This document shows positions 17,758-26,883 of a DNA stretch of 64,000 nucleotides, in pieces (position 1 is the first letter of the stretch; every line of letters starts with the position of its first letter). Origin of the DNA: Citrobacter gillenii (GTDB lineage: Bacteria > Pseudomonadota > Gammaproteobacteria > Enterobacterales > Enterobacteriaceae); the NCBI RefSeq assembly GCF_013337685.1, contig NZ_SUQN01000001.1, positions 434,001-498,000 of the forward strand. Reading direction: 5' to 3'. A model generated the notes under the pieces. The model worked only from the letters and a program-made list of their open reading frames with translations, did not search any database and was not told where the DNA came from. Position numbers and translations under genes: made by a program.

Positions 17758-19320
17758 TCACCACTTTGGCATATCTGGCTTCGCCATCCAGCGTACGAAA
17801 TCAGCCAGCTTTAACGGACGGCTGACCCAGTAACCCTGGAAGAAATGCACGCCGCGATCGCGCAGCCACCGGGCCTGCTCCTGCGTTTCTACGCCTTCAG
17901 CAACCGTCAGCATATTGAGGCGTCTGGAGAGTGTCAACACGGCATCCAATACCGGCGACGTCAGCGTCTCGGTACCAATGGCATTGATAAATCCACGGTC
18001 AATCTTCAGGTAATCGACCGTAAAACGTTCCAGATAGATAAGGGCACTATGGCCGGTGCCGAAATCATCAATGGCAATTTCGAGTCCGGCAGCATGCAGC
18101 CATTCAAAAATTTTCGTGGCTTCGTGCTGATCGAGCATATCGCGTTCGGTGATTTCCAGTACCACCTGAAAATAGTTGGCGGGTAACGAGGCGCTCAGTT
18201 CCTGAATATCTGCTTTGAAACTCTCACCATGCAAATGTGAAGGAGCGATGTTGATCCCCAATTTTGCGCCCTTGGGGAGTACTTTTTGCAGGGCAGCGGC
18301 ATCGCTGGCCACCAGCTTAAAGAGATGCTGCGTGAGTGGCACAATCATTTGCTGCGATTCGGCGTAATGAATAAAGGCATCTGGCGGGATCTCGCCCGTC
18401 GTTGGATGACGCCAGCGTAATAAGACTTCTACGCCTTTTACCTCCAGCGTTTGCATCTCCATGACCGGTTGGTAGACCACATAAAACTGATTGTGCTTGA
18501 TGGCGTTCAGAATATCTTTCCCGGGCCGTAAACGGAGGGTGTAGATGTAGTACCAGACAAGCAGGGCCGCCATAATCCCAGCCATGCATCCCAGCATGAG
18601 GGAATACCAGATATCGTTATACGTCCACTCTTCTGCGTACAATCGAACGGTCACCGGCAGGCCGTCAATCGTCGCCTGTCGTGGGGTTGAGGCATCAGGA
18701 AGATCGGAGACGGGTATCAGGTGAGCTGAAAATGTCGAAATAGCCGTCTTGCCCACGATAATAGCAATACCGTCAAAATCATCTTGCCGGGCGGTATAGA
18801 GAAGATAGGGGGCCAGATTGATGTTCAGTGAACTAAATACGCCGCTATTCGGTAAGGCAGGATGACGATACCAAATCATTATTGCGGGTTTGTCAGGCAC
18901 CATCGGCGTACCCGGGAGCAGGGCCACATCGATATCGTGGTTGATATTAATCGACGGCATCAGCTCCTGGATGGGGGTGTTCATGGGGCCCGTTGCGGAA
19001 GAGCAAAATGCGATGCTGTCTTTTACCAGCAAAAAAGCCCGTACGTTCAGGCTAAAGGCCGCACTGGAGGTTAGTTTCGTGGCAACTTGTTGGCAACTGT
19101 CAGTGACCAGGGGTTGTAGTTCATCGGTGGTCGTTTTGAGTTCTGAGAAGTAACTTTTGACGTAATTCTGTATATCGGAGAGCAGCGTGTCGTACTTCAC
19201 TTCTCGTTTATGCCACGAGACGAAAAATTGCAGTGTGCTGACGAGTAAGGCGACGACGAGCCCCGTTAAAATACAGGTGATCAGGATTTTCCGACCGGAA
19301 GAAGAGGCACGTTTGAACAT
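17758..19320 (-). CDS. pdeN: Cyclic-di-GMP phosphodiesterase PdeN (Rtn)
   Basis: A 520-residue inner-membrane c-di-GMP phosphodiesterase. A membrane helix at about 12-34, a periplasmic CSS-motif sensor (CSS in KDSIAFCSSATGP), a second helix near 240-262, then a cytoplasmic EAL domain. The EAL motif itself reads EVL (GVEVLLRWRHP). The other catalytic motifs are canonical: NIAPSH, ITERDML, IDDFGTGHSALIYLERF, DYLKIDRGFI, VAEGVETQEQARWL. In E. coli such CSS-EAL enzymes respond to periplasmic thiol oxidation. It starts 182 bases after mepS on the same strand. Confidence 0.93.
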   Translation of the reverse strand: MFKRASSSGRKILITCILTGLVVALLVSTLQFFVSWHKREVKYDTLLSDIQNYVKSYFSELKTTTDELQPLVTDSCQQVATKLTSSAAFSLNVRAFLLVKDSIAFCSSATGPMNTPIQELMPSININHDIDVALLPGTPMVPDKPAIMIWYRHPALPNSGVFSSLNINLAPYLLYTARQDDFDGIAIIVGKTAISTFSAHLIPVSDLPDASTPRQATIDGLPVTVRLYAEEWTYNDIWYSLMLGCMAGIMAALLVWYYIYTLRLRPGKDILNAIKHNQFYVVYQPVMEMQTLEVKGVEVLLRWRHPTTGEIPPDAFIHYAESQQMIVPLTQHLFKLVASDAAALQKVLPKGAKLGINIAPSHLHGESFKADIQELSASLPANYFQVVLEITERDMLDQHEATKIFEWLHAAGLEIAIDDFGTGHSALIYLERFTVDYLKIDRGFINAIGTETLTSPVLDAVLTLSRRLNMLTVAEGVETQEQARWLRDRGVHFFQGYWVSRPLKLADFVRWMAKPDMPKW

Positions 19321-19432
19321 AGTTCTTTATGTTTACCTGCAGTAACTGCTTATTATTAAACCGCTTAATTTGTAAGACTATAGCCTGGATTGACGCTTAT
19401 CGTGAGATTTTTCTGTTGTGTAAAAGAAAAGC

Positions 19433-19459
19433 AAAAAGCACCGCCTAAGCAGTGCTTTT
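19433..19459. terminator. Terminator downstream of mepS
   Basis: Arms AAAAGCACCGC and GCAGTGCTTTT with a four-base loop and one mismatch. An A run on one side and T run on the other end the minus-strand mepS transcript, and possibly plus-strand transcripts too. Confidence 0.8.
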
Positions 19460-19502
19460 GATTTGTCTCATCAGGATAGCCAAGGGATAGCTGCCAAACG
19501 AA

Positions 19503-20072
19503 TTAACTGCGACTCAGAACCCGGCGGGCTTCGTTGTAACGCTTTTTCCAGTAAGGCTCGTTCATACTGGAAATAACAACGCCGCTGCTGGTCGAGGCAT
19601 GTACAAACTGGTTGTTACCGATATAAATACCGACGTGACGGCCCGTAGAGCCCGCACGGAACAGAACCAGATCGCCGGTGCGCAGATTGGTGCGCGAAAC
19701 GGATTTACCCGTTTCCTGTTGTTCGTAGGTTGAGCGAGGAAGCTCTAAACCAAATTGTTCACGGAATGTACGCTGTACAAAACTTGAACAATCAATCCCT
19801 TTCTTAGTGCTGCCGCCAAGGCGGTAACGCACGCCTTTCCAGTCAGCGTATTGGTCCATAATACGAGATTTAACATCGATATTACGTACCATACTTTCAA
19901 ATTCATCCTGAGAGGCTTGCAGTGAAGAGTTATCTCCATTGCCCACAGCATGCGTCTCAGAATGCATATTCTTGGCGGTGTTCGTTGTGCTACATGCAGA
20001 AAGCAGAACCGCAACTGCTATCGCGGGTATGCCCCGCAAGATATATCTCAAAATCGGTTGAGATTTGACCAT
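19503..20072 (-). CDS. mepS: Murein DD-endopeptidase/LD-carboxypeptidase MepS (Spr)
   Basis: An outer-membrane lipoprotein that cuts DD cross-links to admit new peptidoglycan, 189 residues. The signal peptide ends in the lipobox LLSAC, so Cys27 is lipidated. The NlpC/P60 domain has catalytic Cys95 ([10 protein letters not shown]), His146 (GRHVGIYIG) and His158 (FVHAST). Its level is normally set by Prc/NlpI proteolysis. Confidence 0.96.
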   Translation of the reverse strand: MVKSQPILRYILRGIPAIAVAVLLSACSTTNTAKNMHSETHAVGNGDNSSLQASQDEFESMVRNIDVKSRIMDQYADWKGVRYRLGGSTKKGIDCSSFVQRTFREQFGLELPRSTYEQQETGKSVSRTNLRTGDLVLFRAGSTGRHVGIYIGNNQFVHASTSSGVVISSMNEPYWKKRYNEARRVLSRS

Positions 20073-20485
20073 GTTGTTTGTTTTCCCTTGAAGTCCTTAA
20101 CGATAAATATCGTTATAAAAAATGCCAAACGTGACGAGACTAATTACCTACGCACGATGAGACAATTCTTTATAGTCAAATCTGTGGTGGAACGCACAAA
20201 TTTATTCGTAAAGAGAATAATTATCTCGCGAGGCAAAACGAGTTCGAGATTACCCGATCGCCACAGTCATTGCGAGTGATTTTACGTGATTTCTTATAAG
20301 AAAAATTGATACAGAAAGTGAATAAACGGTATTGGCTAAATTAAGAACAATTAGGCTGAAAAACACGCAATTCATTCATTTTCAACAGGAATAAGATGAC
20401 AAGAGAATGACAGTCAGCAAGAGAGATTATCGTCAGATATCATCAGGGAATCAGAAGTATCCCTGATGATGTTAATTACTCTGCG
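20073..20485. other. Intergenic region mepS-lpxT
   Basis: A 413-base AT-rich gap upstream of mepS. It probably holds a long mepS leader and promoter. Near lpxT is a hairpin with 11-base arms ATCATCAGGGA and TCCCTGATGAT (20439-20470), which can end the lpxT transcript although no T run follows. I see no gene here. Confidence 0.65.
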
Positions 20486-21199
20486 TTATTTGTTTAAAAA
20501 ATGTTTGTTTTTACCGGGGAGATAATTCGTGAACAGGGTGACCAAACGGTCGCTTAATGGTGTCATTAGCCACCAGGGCAGGCCAATCAAAACGACGGTC
20601 ATCGAACCGACCACGATATCAGTAAGCCAGTGAGCACCAATCATTACGCGAGGAAAGGCAAAAACCACAGCGATAATAAGGCCGATTAATCCTGCGACTT
20701 TTCCGAAATACCGCAGCATAAATGCGGAAAAAATAAGCAGCATCATGCCGTGATCGCCCGGGAAGCTGTCTCTTGACGCATCTTTGGTTGAAATATGCAG
20801 CAGCTCGCTGACACGATGAATATTATCCAGCATCAGCGTTGGACTGGCGCGTTTAACCGGAATAAGCGCCTGGCCTAACTGATTTAATACCACCGCCGTG
20901 AGCAGCATCACCAGACCAATTGCGATGATACGGCGGCGACCGTCCGGGGTTTCTTTGCGCCAAAAACTCAGCATCAGGGCACCCATTGCCAGCAGCGAGC
21001 AGCCGTCAAACGCGCGGTTGTTGGTGATTGCGACAACCCACAGGAACATTGGGCTGTCGACCAGTTTTTGGTTGAAGAAATGGAAAACACCAAAATCGAT
21101 GGAATACCAGAACCCATGTCCGGCTGGAATATACCAGGACAGAAACAGCGCCAGACCTGCGATATTAAGCAGGAGAATAAAAGGGTATCGGGTTTTCAT
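20486..21199 (-). CDS. lpxT: Kdo2-lipid A phosphotransferase LpxT
   Basis: LpxT moves a phosphate from undecaprenyl diphosphate to lipid A at the periplasmic face, making lipid A 1-diphosphate. The 237-residue protein has about six membrane segments and the three PAP2 phosphatase motifs: KRASPT near 118, SRDSFPGDHG near 142 and RVMIGAHWLTD near 190. It follows yeiR by 33 bases on the same strand. Confidence 0.94.
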   Translation of the reverse strand: MKTRYPFILLLNIAGLALFLSWYIPAGHGFWYSIDFGVFHFFNQKLVDSPMFLWVVAITNNRAFDGCSLLAMGALMLSFWRKETPDGRRRIIAIGLVMLLTAVVLNQLGQALIPVKRASPTLMLDNIHRVSELLHISTKDASRDSFPGDHGMMLLIFSAFMLRYFGKVAGLIGLIIAVVFAFPRVMIGAHWLTDIVVGSMTVVLIGLPWWLMTPLSDRLVTLFTNYLPGKNKHFLNK

Positions 21200-21232
21200 C
21201 GTCGTTCACCATTGCCAAAATCGCAGGCAACC

Positions 21233-22219
21233 TTACGCGTTAGCGTCTAAACGAAGCTTCAACAATGCACCCTGTAACGCGTTCCAGTCAGTCTCGGTGT
21301 CCGAGATGAGTTCAATACGGCTGTCCGGAGGTGCGACGTTTTGGGTCTCAATGTGCCAGTCATCACCCTGACGGTTGATGCGTACCAATCCTTCCTTGAT
21401 TCGCATGACGCCTTTTACGCGACCTACCGGCGCGAGACGCGACCATTCCAGCAGGCCGATGGTATCGAACACGGTGTCCGCATCGAAAATCCAGCCGCAG
21501 GCCTGATGCCCCTGACCGCTGTTGAGACTACGACGCCAGCGCTGCTGTGCCGGCAGGCTCAGTGCCGCCAGCCCTTTTTTGTCGGCATGCTGGTGGGCGT
21601 GTGCCGCACTTGTGGGAAGCTCTGCCAGATTCAGACGCGGTAAATCCAGTAACTGCGTGTCAATGTGTCCATGGTCGACATGAACCAACTGACGGTGACC
21701 GCCGTAGTGCTGCCACCAGGTTTGCAAGGCATGTTCACTTTCAGCCGTAGCGCGATCGGTTTTGTTGGCGACGATAACGTCAGCGGCGGCCAGCTGGTCG
21801 CGGAAATTCTCATTGGCGACGCTTTTTTCATCCAGCAGCAGGCGAGGGTCAAGGATACAGAGTGTCGCGCGCAGATCGATCCACGGTTCGTAAACCGGGG
21901 CGGTGAGTAAATCCAAAATCTGTTTTGGATGCCCGAGGCCGGTAGGTTCGATCAATAACCGGTCGGGTTTGCCCTGACGCAGTAACGTATTAAGGCCTAC
22001 CTGCATCGGCAAACCGTTAACACAACACATGCATCCTCCGGGGATCTCTTTTAGCAGTGCGCCGCTGTCGGCCAACAGCGCTCCGTCAATACCGACTTCG
22101 CCAAACTCATTGACCAGCACAGCCCACTTCTCAGCGGGATCTTTGTTGGCGAGTAAATGAAGAATAGAGGTGGTTTTACCGCTGCCGAGAAAACCGGTAA
22201 TGAGGTTGGTTTTGGTCAC
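21233..22219 (-). CDS. yeiR: Zinc-binding GTPase YeiR (COG0523/CobW family)
   Basis: A 328-residue G3E GTPase, a family of metal chaperones. It has Walker A GFLGSGKTTS near residue 8, the family metal motif GGCMCC near 60, NKTD for guanine recognition, and a short His-rich stretch HAHQHADKK that can add zinc sites. GTG 22219 is chosen: it follows TGGAGCC and gives the E. coli length. An upstream in-frame start at 22261 would add 14 non-conserved residues. Confidence 0.93.
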   Translation of the reverse strand: MTKTNLITGFLGSGKTTSILHLLANKDPAEKWAVLVNEFGEVGIDGALLADSGALLKEIPGGCMCCVNGLPMQVGLNTLLRQGKPDRLLIEPTGLGHPKQILDLLTAPVYEPWIDLRATLCILDPRLLLDEKSVANENFRDQLAAADVIVANKTDRATAESEHALQTWWQHYGGHRQLVHVDHGHIDTQLLDLPRLNLAELPTSAAHAHQHADKKGLAALSLPAQQRWRRSLNSGQGHQACGWIFDADTVFDTIGLLEWSRLAPVGRVKGVMRIKEGLVRINRQGDDWHIETQNVAPPDSRIELISDTETDWNALQGALLKLRLDANA

Positions 22220-22338
22220 GTTGGCTCCAGAATCATCAAATGCTGTTATAGCGTTCAACAATCCTGGCGAAAAAAGGATAAAAAGAGAAGGGCAGAGAGG
22301 ACGAAGGTGCGCTTCGTCCCGCTGAATGGCAGAAATTG

Positions 22339-23805
22339 TTAATTTTTTAACGTCTGCATGACGGCCTGATGCGCGCCATATTGCGCAATATTCTGCCAGG
22401 CCTGCTCGATAGCTTCGACGAATTGCGGATTTTGCACCAGATCGGGGGCAAAAATCTCGCGCAGGGAAAGCAGTGCGCTGACGCGCTCTGATAGGGAACT
22501 GAGCTCGACAAGCGCGCGGATCTTATCACGCAACGGATCGCGCACATCAATGGCTGCACCCGCATCATCAATGCCGCTCACGTAGCGCATCCAGCCCGCA
22601 ACGCCCAGTGCCAGCAGAGGCCAGTCGCTTTGCCGTGATAAATGTACGCGGATCCCTTCCAGCATTCTTTGCGGCAATTTTTGGCTGCCGTCCATCGCGA
22701 TTTGCCATGTCTTATGCTTCAGTGCGGGATTGGCAAAACGTTGCAGCAGGCTTTCGGCATACTGATTTAGATCGACGTTAGTGATGTGCAGCGTGGGGGC
22801 CTGCTCCGTCATCATCAGACGGTAAGCCGCTTCACGAAAGGCGTTGTCCTGCATGCAATCGCTGATGTGCTGAAACCCGGCCAGATAGCCAAGATAGGCC
22901 AGAAATGAGTGACTGCCGTTTAGCATCCGCAGTTTCATCTGTTCCCACGGCAGCACGTCATCAACCATCTGGACACCGGCGGTTTCCCACTGCGGGCGGC
23001 CGGCGACAAAATTGTCTTCAATTACCCACTGGATAAACGGCTCACAGCTGATGCCACAGGGGTCAGCGATGCCTAGCGCTTGGGCAATTTCTTCCAGCGA
23101 TTCGTCGGTTGCGGCAGGGACAATTCTGTCGACCATGGTGCCCGGAAAACTGACCTGCTGTTGTATCCACGTCGCCAGCTCAGGCGAACGTTTTTGCGCC
23201 ATGCCCAGGATCGCGTTTTTCACCACATGCCCGTTGTCCGGGATGTTATCGCATGAGAGTACGGTAAACGGCGGTAATCCGCGTTCGCGTCGGCGATGCA
23301 GGGCTTCGACGATAATGCCCGGCGCTGAGTGCGGTTCATCCGGCGACTGCAAATCATGAATAATGCGTGGGTTTGTGACATCAAGCGACCCGGTGGATGG
23401 ATCAATACAGTAGCCTTTTTCCGTGATGGTTAACGACACAATCGCCACCTGCGGTTCACAGAATTTTTCAATAATGGCCGCCAGCGAATCCAGCGTGGCG
23501 TTCAGGCATTCGTTAACGGCACCTATCACTATCGGTTGATTGCCGTCAGCACCTTTTTCTAACACGGTATACAGATGATCCTGCTCACGAAGCTGGCTCA
23601 TCAGCCGATCGCCGCTGAACAAGCTGATCTCACAAATCCCCCAGTTTCCTCCCTGCGTATTGAGTACGCGATTGGTCAACAATGCTTGATGAGCACGGTG
23701 AAAAGCACCGAAACCAAAATGTACGATCCGCGAGGTTAAGCGTTGGCGATCGTACTGAGGCATCTGTACATTTTTTGGGAGTGAAGCCGAGGCAATTGTC
23801 TTCAT
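22339..23805 (-). CDS. yeiQ: Mannitol dehydrogenase/fructuronate reductase family oxidoreductase YeiQ
   Basis: A 488-residue NAD-dependent polyol/hexuronate dehydrogenase of the UxuB/MtlD long-chain family. Nucleotide binding: IVHFGFGAFHRAHQ near 30. Catalytic region: MVDRIVP near 205 and KLRMLNGSHSFLAYLG near 293, including the conserved Lys and the N-x-x-H. ATG 23805 matches the E. coli start. The nearest relatives reduce fructuronate or tagaturonate. Here it is divergent from uxuA, which acts next to fructuronate reductase in glucuronate breakdown, so a UxuB-like role is plausible but unproven. Confidence 0.88.
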   Translation of the reverse strand: MKTIASASLPKNVQMPQYDRQRLTSRIVHFGFGAFHRAHQALLTNRVLNTQGGNWGICEISLFSGDRLMSQLREQDHLYTVLEKGADGNQPIVIGAVNECLNATLDSLAAIIEKFCEPQVAIVSLTITEKGYCIDPSTGSLDVTNPRIIHDLQSPDEPHSAPGIIVEALHRRRERGLPPFTVLSCDNIPDNGHVVKNAILGMAQKRSPELATWIQQQVSFPGTMVDRIVPAATDESLEEIAQALGIADPCGISCEPFIQWVIEDNFVAGRPQWETAGVQMVDDVLPWEQMKLRMLNGSHSFLAYLGYLAGFQHISDCMQDNAFREAAYRLMMTEQAPTLHITNVDLNQYAESLLQRFANPALKHKTWQIAMDGSQKLPQRMLEGIRVHLSRQSDWPLLALGVAGWMRYVSGIDDAGAAIDVRDPLRDKIRALVELSSLSERVSALLSLREIFAPDLVQNPQFVEAIEQAWQNIAQYGAHQAVMQTLKN

Positions 23806-23866
23806 TAAATACACCTGATTAACCATTAATTAACAATGGCAGTATAAAGTTATATGACAGCAAGTT

Positions 23867-23885
23867 AAATTGGTGTGCCTTATTT
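23867..23885. promoter_or_regulatory. Candidate UxuR/ExuR operator, yeiQ side
   Basis: AAATTGGTGTGCCTTATTT resembles the AAATTGGTATACCAATTT consensus recalled for UxuR/ExuR, strong in its left half. It is 62 bases upstream of the yeiQ start. Confidence 0.55.
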
Positions 23886-23974
23886 ATCCGGGGAATGTGA
23901 GCTGGATCAATCAATCATCGGCGTTCAGTTGATCATCCACCCGATGCCTGTATGGTAGTCGTCATGCAGCTAAC

Positions 23975-23994
23975 TTAATTTGGTATAACAACTT
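23975..23994. promoter_or_regulatory. Candidate UxuR/ExuR operator, uxuA side
   Basis: TTAATTTGGTATAACAACTT lies 14 bases before uxuA and keeps the TTGGTATA-ACAA core of the hexuronate repressor site. Together with the copy at 23867 it suggests shared control of the divergent uxuA and yeiQ genes. Confidence 0.6.
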
Positions 23995-24007
23995 GTGAGG
24001 TGAAGCA

Positions 24008-25198
24008 ATGGAACAAACCTGGCGTTGGTACGGACCTAACGATCCGGTATCGCTTGATGATGTGCGTCAGGCTGGCGCAACCGGTGTTGTGACCGCCTTG
24101 CACCACATTCCTAATGGTGAAGTGTGGCCGGTAGAAGAGATTCAAAAGCGACAGGCTATTTTGGCTGAAAAGGGGCTGACCTGGTCGGTGGTGGAAAGCA
24201 TTCCCGTTCACGAAGACATCAAAACCCAGTCTGGACAGTATCAAACGTGGATCGCCAATTATCAGCAGAGTATCCGTAATCTGGCGACCTGCGGCATTGA
24301 TACCGTGTGCTATAACTTCATGCCGATCCTCGACTGGACGCGCACTGACCTTGAATATCAGCTCCCGGACGGTTCTAAAGCCCTGCGCTTCGATCAAATT
24401 GCTTTTGCGGCCTTTGAGCTGCATATCCTGCAGCGCCCCGGTGCGGAAGCGGATTACACCGCAGAAGAACAGCGTCAGGCTCTGGACTATTTCAATGCCA
24501 TGAGCGAAGCCGATGTAGAGAAGCTGACTCGCAATATTATCGCCGGTCTGCCGGGTGCAGAAGAAGGTTATACGCTGGACAAGTTTCGCGCGCGCCTGGC
24601 GGAGTATGACGGTATCAGTAAAGACGATCTGCGCAATAATATGGCCGTATTCCTGCGCGCAATTGTGCCGGTAGCTGAAGAAGCAGGCGTGCGCCTGGCC
24701 GTGCATCCTGACGATCCGCCGCGCCCGATCCTCGGCCTGCCGCGTATTGTTTCCACCATTGAAGATATGCAGTGGTTGAAAGAAACAGTAGACAGCATCT
24801 ATAACGGCTTCACCATGTGTACCGGTTCTTACGGTGTACGGGCGGATAACGATCTGGTGAAAATGATTGAAACCTTTGGCGATCGTATTCACTTTACGCA
24901 TTTGCGTTCGACCTGCCGTGAAGATAACCCGAAAACCTTCCATGAAGGTGCTCACCTGCAGGGCGACGTAGATATGGTCTCTGTGGTGGCGGCGATCCTG
25001 CGTGAAGAACAGCGTCGTAAGAAGGCGGGCGATCTGCGTCCTATCCCAATGCGTCCGGATCACGGGCATCAGATGCTGGACGATCTGCACAAGAAAACCA
25101 ATCCGGGTTACTCCGCAATTGGTCGTCTGAAAGGGCTGGCAGAAGTTCGTGGCGTTGAGCTGGCGCTGAAACAAACGCAGTTCCGCGATCTGCTGTAA
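24008..25198 (+). CDS. uxuA: Mannonate dehydratase UxuA
   Basis: UxuA dehydrates D-mannonate to 2-keto-3-deoxygluconate in glucuronate catabolism. The 396-residue sequence starts [21 protein letters not shown] and carries the family metal and active-site regions [35 protein letters not shown] and [16 protein letters not shown] precedes the ATG. In E. coli uxuA sits with uxuB near fimbrial genes; here it is divergent from the UxuB-like yeiQ, with hexuronate-type operators between. It may be a second copy in this genome. Confidence 0.94.
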   Translation: MEQTWRWYGPNDPVSLDDVRQAGATGVVTALHHIPNGEVWPVEEIQKRQAILAEKGLTWSVVESIPVHEDIKTQSGQYQTWIANYQQSIRNLATCGIDTVCYNFMPILDWTRTDLEYQLPDGSKALRFDQIAFAAFELHILQRPGAEADYTAEEQRQALDYFNAMSEADVEKLTRNIIAGLPGAEEGYTLDKFRARLAEYDGISKDDLRNNMAVFLRAIVPVAEEAGVRLAVHPDDPPRPILGLPRIVSTIEDMQWLKETVDSIYNGFTMCTGSYGVRADNDLVKMIETFGDRIHFTHLRSTCREDNPKTFHEGAHLQGDVDMVSVVAAILREEQRRKKAGDLRPIPMRPDHGHQMLDDLHKKTNPGYSAIGRLKGLAEVRGVELALKQTQFRDLL

Positions 25199-25244
25199 TG
25201 GCATCAACAGGGATTGGGCGAGTAGCTCGATCCCTGTTCTGCCT

Positions 25245-26717
25245 TCAGGGCTGAATTAACGCCTGCTCCAGCACTCTCAGCACTTTATTGATCTGCGGTA
25301 ACTGCAACCCGCCAAAACCGAAAAACATCACCCCGGCGTTGTTCTCCTTGCGCCAGATTTCTTCTGAACCATTTTCAATGTCCTGTAACGTATCAAAGCG
25401 AACACCTGCCTGCAGGCAGCGCTGTTGCAGCAAGGCGATGACGTCGGGCGAGCGATCGATGTGTAACGAGAGATGCAGGCCCGCCGTTGCGCCGTCAATT
25501 TTTCCGTCGGGGAACAGCGCAGAAAGACCGTCCCGGAGAAGCGCGAGCCGGGACGCGTAGCTGCAGGCCAGTTTGCCGAGGTGGGTATAAAAAACCTGAT
25601 TTTGCATTAACTCAGCGAGAAACTGCTGCAATAACCACTGGCTGCCGTTGTTGTTTAACGCTTTCATATTCTGCACTGCCGGGAGCAGTTCATCCGGGCA
25701 AATGAGATAGCCAAGACGCGCACCCGGCCCCAGCGTTTTTGAGAATGTCCCCATATAGATAACCCGATCGTGATAATCCATGGCTTTCAGCGCGGGGAGG
25801 GGATTTTCGCCGTACGTAAAAACGGCATCATAATCATCTTCGATAATGTACGCCCCGACACGCTGCGCCCAGGTCAGCAACGACAGACGCCGCTCCACTG
25901 AAAGCACGCTCCCCATCGGATACTGATGTGCGGGCGTTACGTAACAAAGTTGGGTTGCATATTCGGGTAATTTATCCGTGCACAGTCCCTGATTATCCAC
26001 CGCGATAGGCGTAATGTCGGCACCGTAGTAATTAAACAGATGCCAGGCTCCAGAATAACAAGGGGATTCGGTCACAATATGGCACTTTTTCTCCTGACTT
26101 GCCGCGTGATGAATAATAAATATTTGGCTGAGCAGTGATAACCCCTCCTGAATTCCGTTGGTAATAATGATGTTTTCTGCGCGAGTATTAATTCCCCGGG
26201 ATAGATTAAGGTATCTGACCATTTGCTCACGCAATGAAAATAATCCATTTGGTGAATGATATCGGGTAAACAATTGCTCTTTTAGTACGCTGGGAGCATT
26301 ATTCCATTTTCGCCAGCTTGACCAGGGAAAGGCATTGGGATCGGGGACGCCCATCCGGCAATAAAAATCCCGTCCCATCTCACCGTAAACATCGGTGGAA
26401 ACGCCTGCAGGCTCAGGCTTTACCGGCGGTGAACCCTGGGCTAACGGTATGTGTGCCGCGGGTGTACGTACTGGTGTAGTGAAGATCACTTCATAGCCAA
26501 TACCCTGTCGGCTCTTAATCAACCCTGCCGCCATCAATTTTTCATACGCCATAACGACTGTGATTTTGGCCACGTTCAGCGCCTGCGCCTGCTCGCGGAT
26601 AGAAGGAAGTTTGTCCCCGCACAGCAAATTCCCCCGCTGAATAGCCTGAAAATAAAATTGAAAGATCTGCAATTGCAGCGATGTACGGCTTTCTCTGTTG
26701 AGAAACAGTGCCAGCAT
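25245..26717 (-). CDS. MocR-family (GntR-aminotransferase fusion) transcriptional regulator
   Basis: A 490-residue PLP-dependent regulator. The N-terminal GntR winged helix reads DKLPSIREQAQALNVAKITVVMAYEKLMAAGLI. A fold-type I aminotransferase domain follows from about 115, with IIEDDYDAVFTYG and the PLP lysine in MGTFSKTLGPGARLGYLI. MocR proteins typically activate or repress divergent neighbours in response to PLP or amino-compound ligands. This gene is divergent from torC (166 bases), so the torCAD operon is the likely target. It does not look like PdxR by context. The effector is unknown. Confidence 0.88.
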   Translation of the reverse strand: MLALFLNRESRTSLQLQIFQFYFQAIQRGNLLCGDKLPSIREQAQALNVAKITVVMAYEKLMAAGLIKSRQGIGYEVIFTTPVRTPAAHIPLAQGSPPVKPEPAGVSTDVYGEMGRDFYCRMGVPDPNAFPWSSWRKWNNAPSVLKEQLFTRYHSPNGLFSLREQMVRYLNLSRGINTRAENIIITNGIQEGLSLLSQIFIIHHAASQEKKCHIVTESPCYSGAWHLFNYYGADITPIAVDNQGLCTDKLPEYATQLCYVTPAHQYPMGSVLSVERRLSLLTWAQRVGAYIIEDDYDAVFTYGENPLPALKAMDYHDRVIYMGTFSKTLGPGARLGYLICPDELLPAVQNMKALNNNGSQWLLQQFLAELMQNQVFYTHLGKLACSYASRLALLRDGLSALFPDGKIDGATAGLHLSLHIDRSPDVIALLQQRCLQAGVRFDTLQDIENGSEEIWRKENNAGVMFFGFGGLQLPQINKVLRVLEQALIQP

Positions 26718-26788
26718 GAGAAATTCCTTATTAAAACGATAGCCGCATATTACGAGTTTCCATTTTTAACTATTTTGACTCGCCTCAT

Positions 26789-26813
26789 AGAGTGAACGCT
26801 GTTCCTATACTCT
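26789..26813. promoter_or_regulatory. Imperfect inverted repeat in the MocR-torC intergenic region
   Basis: AGAGTGAAC, a GCT spacer, GTTC, four bases and ACTCT form a dyad with one interruption; TATACT (26806-26811) within it could be a -10 element. It is a candidate operator for the divergent regulator. No good -35 at normal spacing was found. Confidence 0.35.
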
Positions 26814-26883
26814 GCTGCCGGTGTCTCTATTCTCCTTTTTTAATATCCCTTAGCGTGTCGCTATTAAAATAAGGGAGCCAAAT

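Noticed and set aside
23975..25207. 410-codon open frame on the minus strand
   Set aside because: It is antisense to uxuA, has no family features, and the uxuA frame has conserved motifs throughout.
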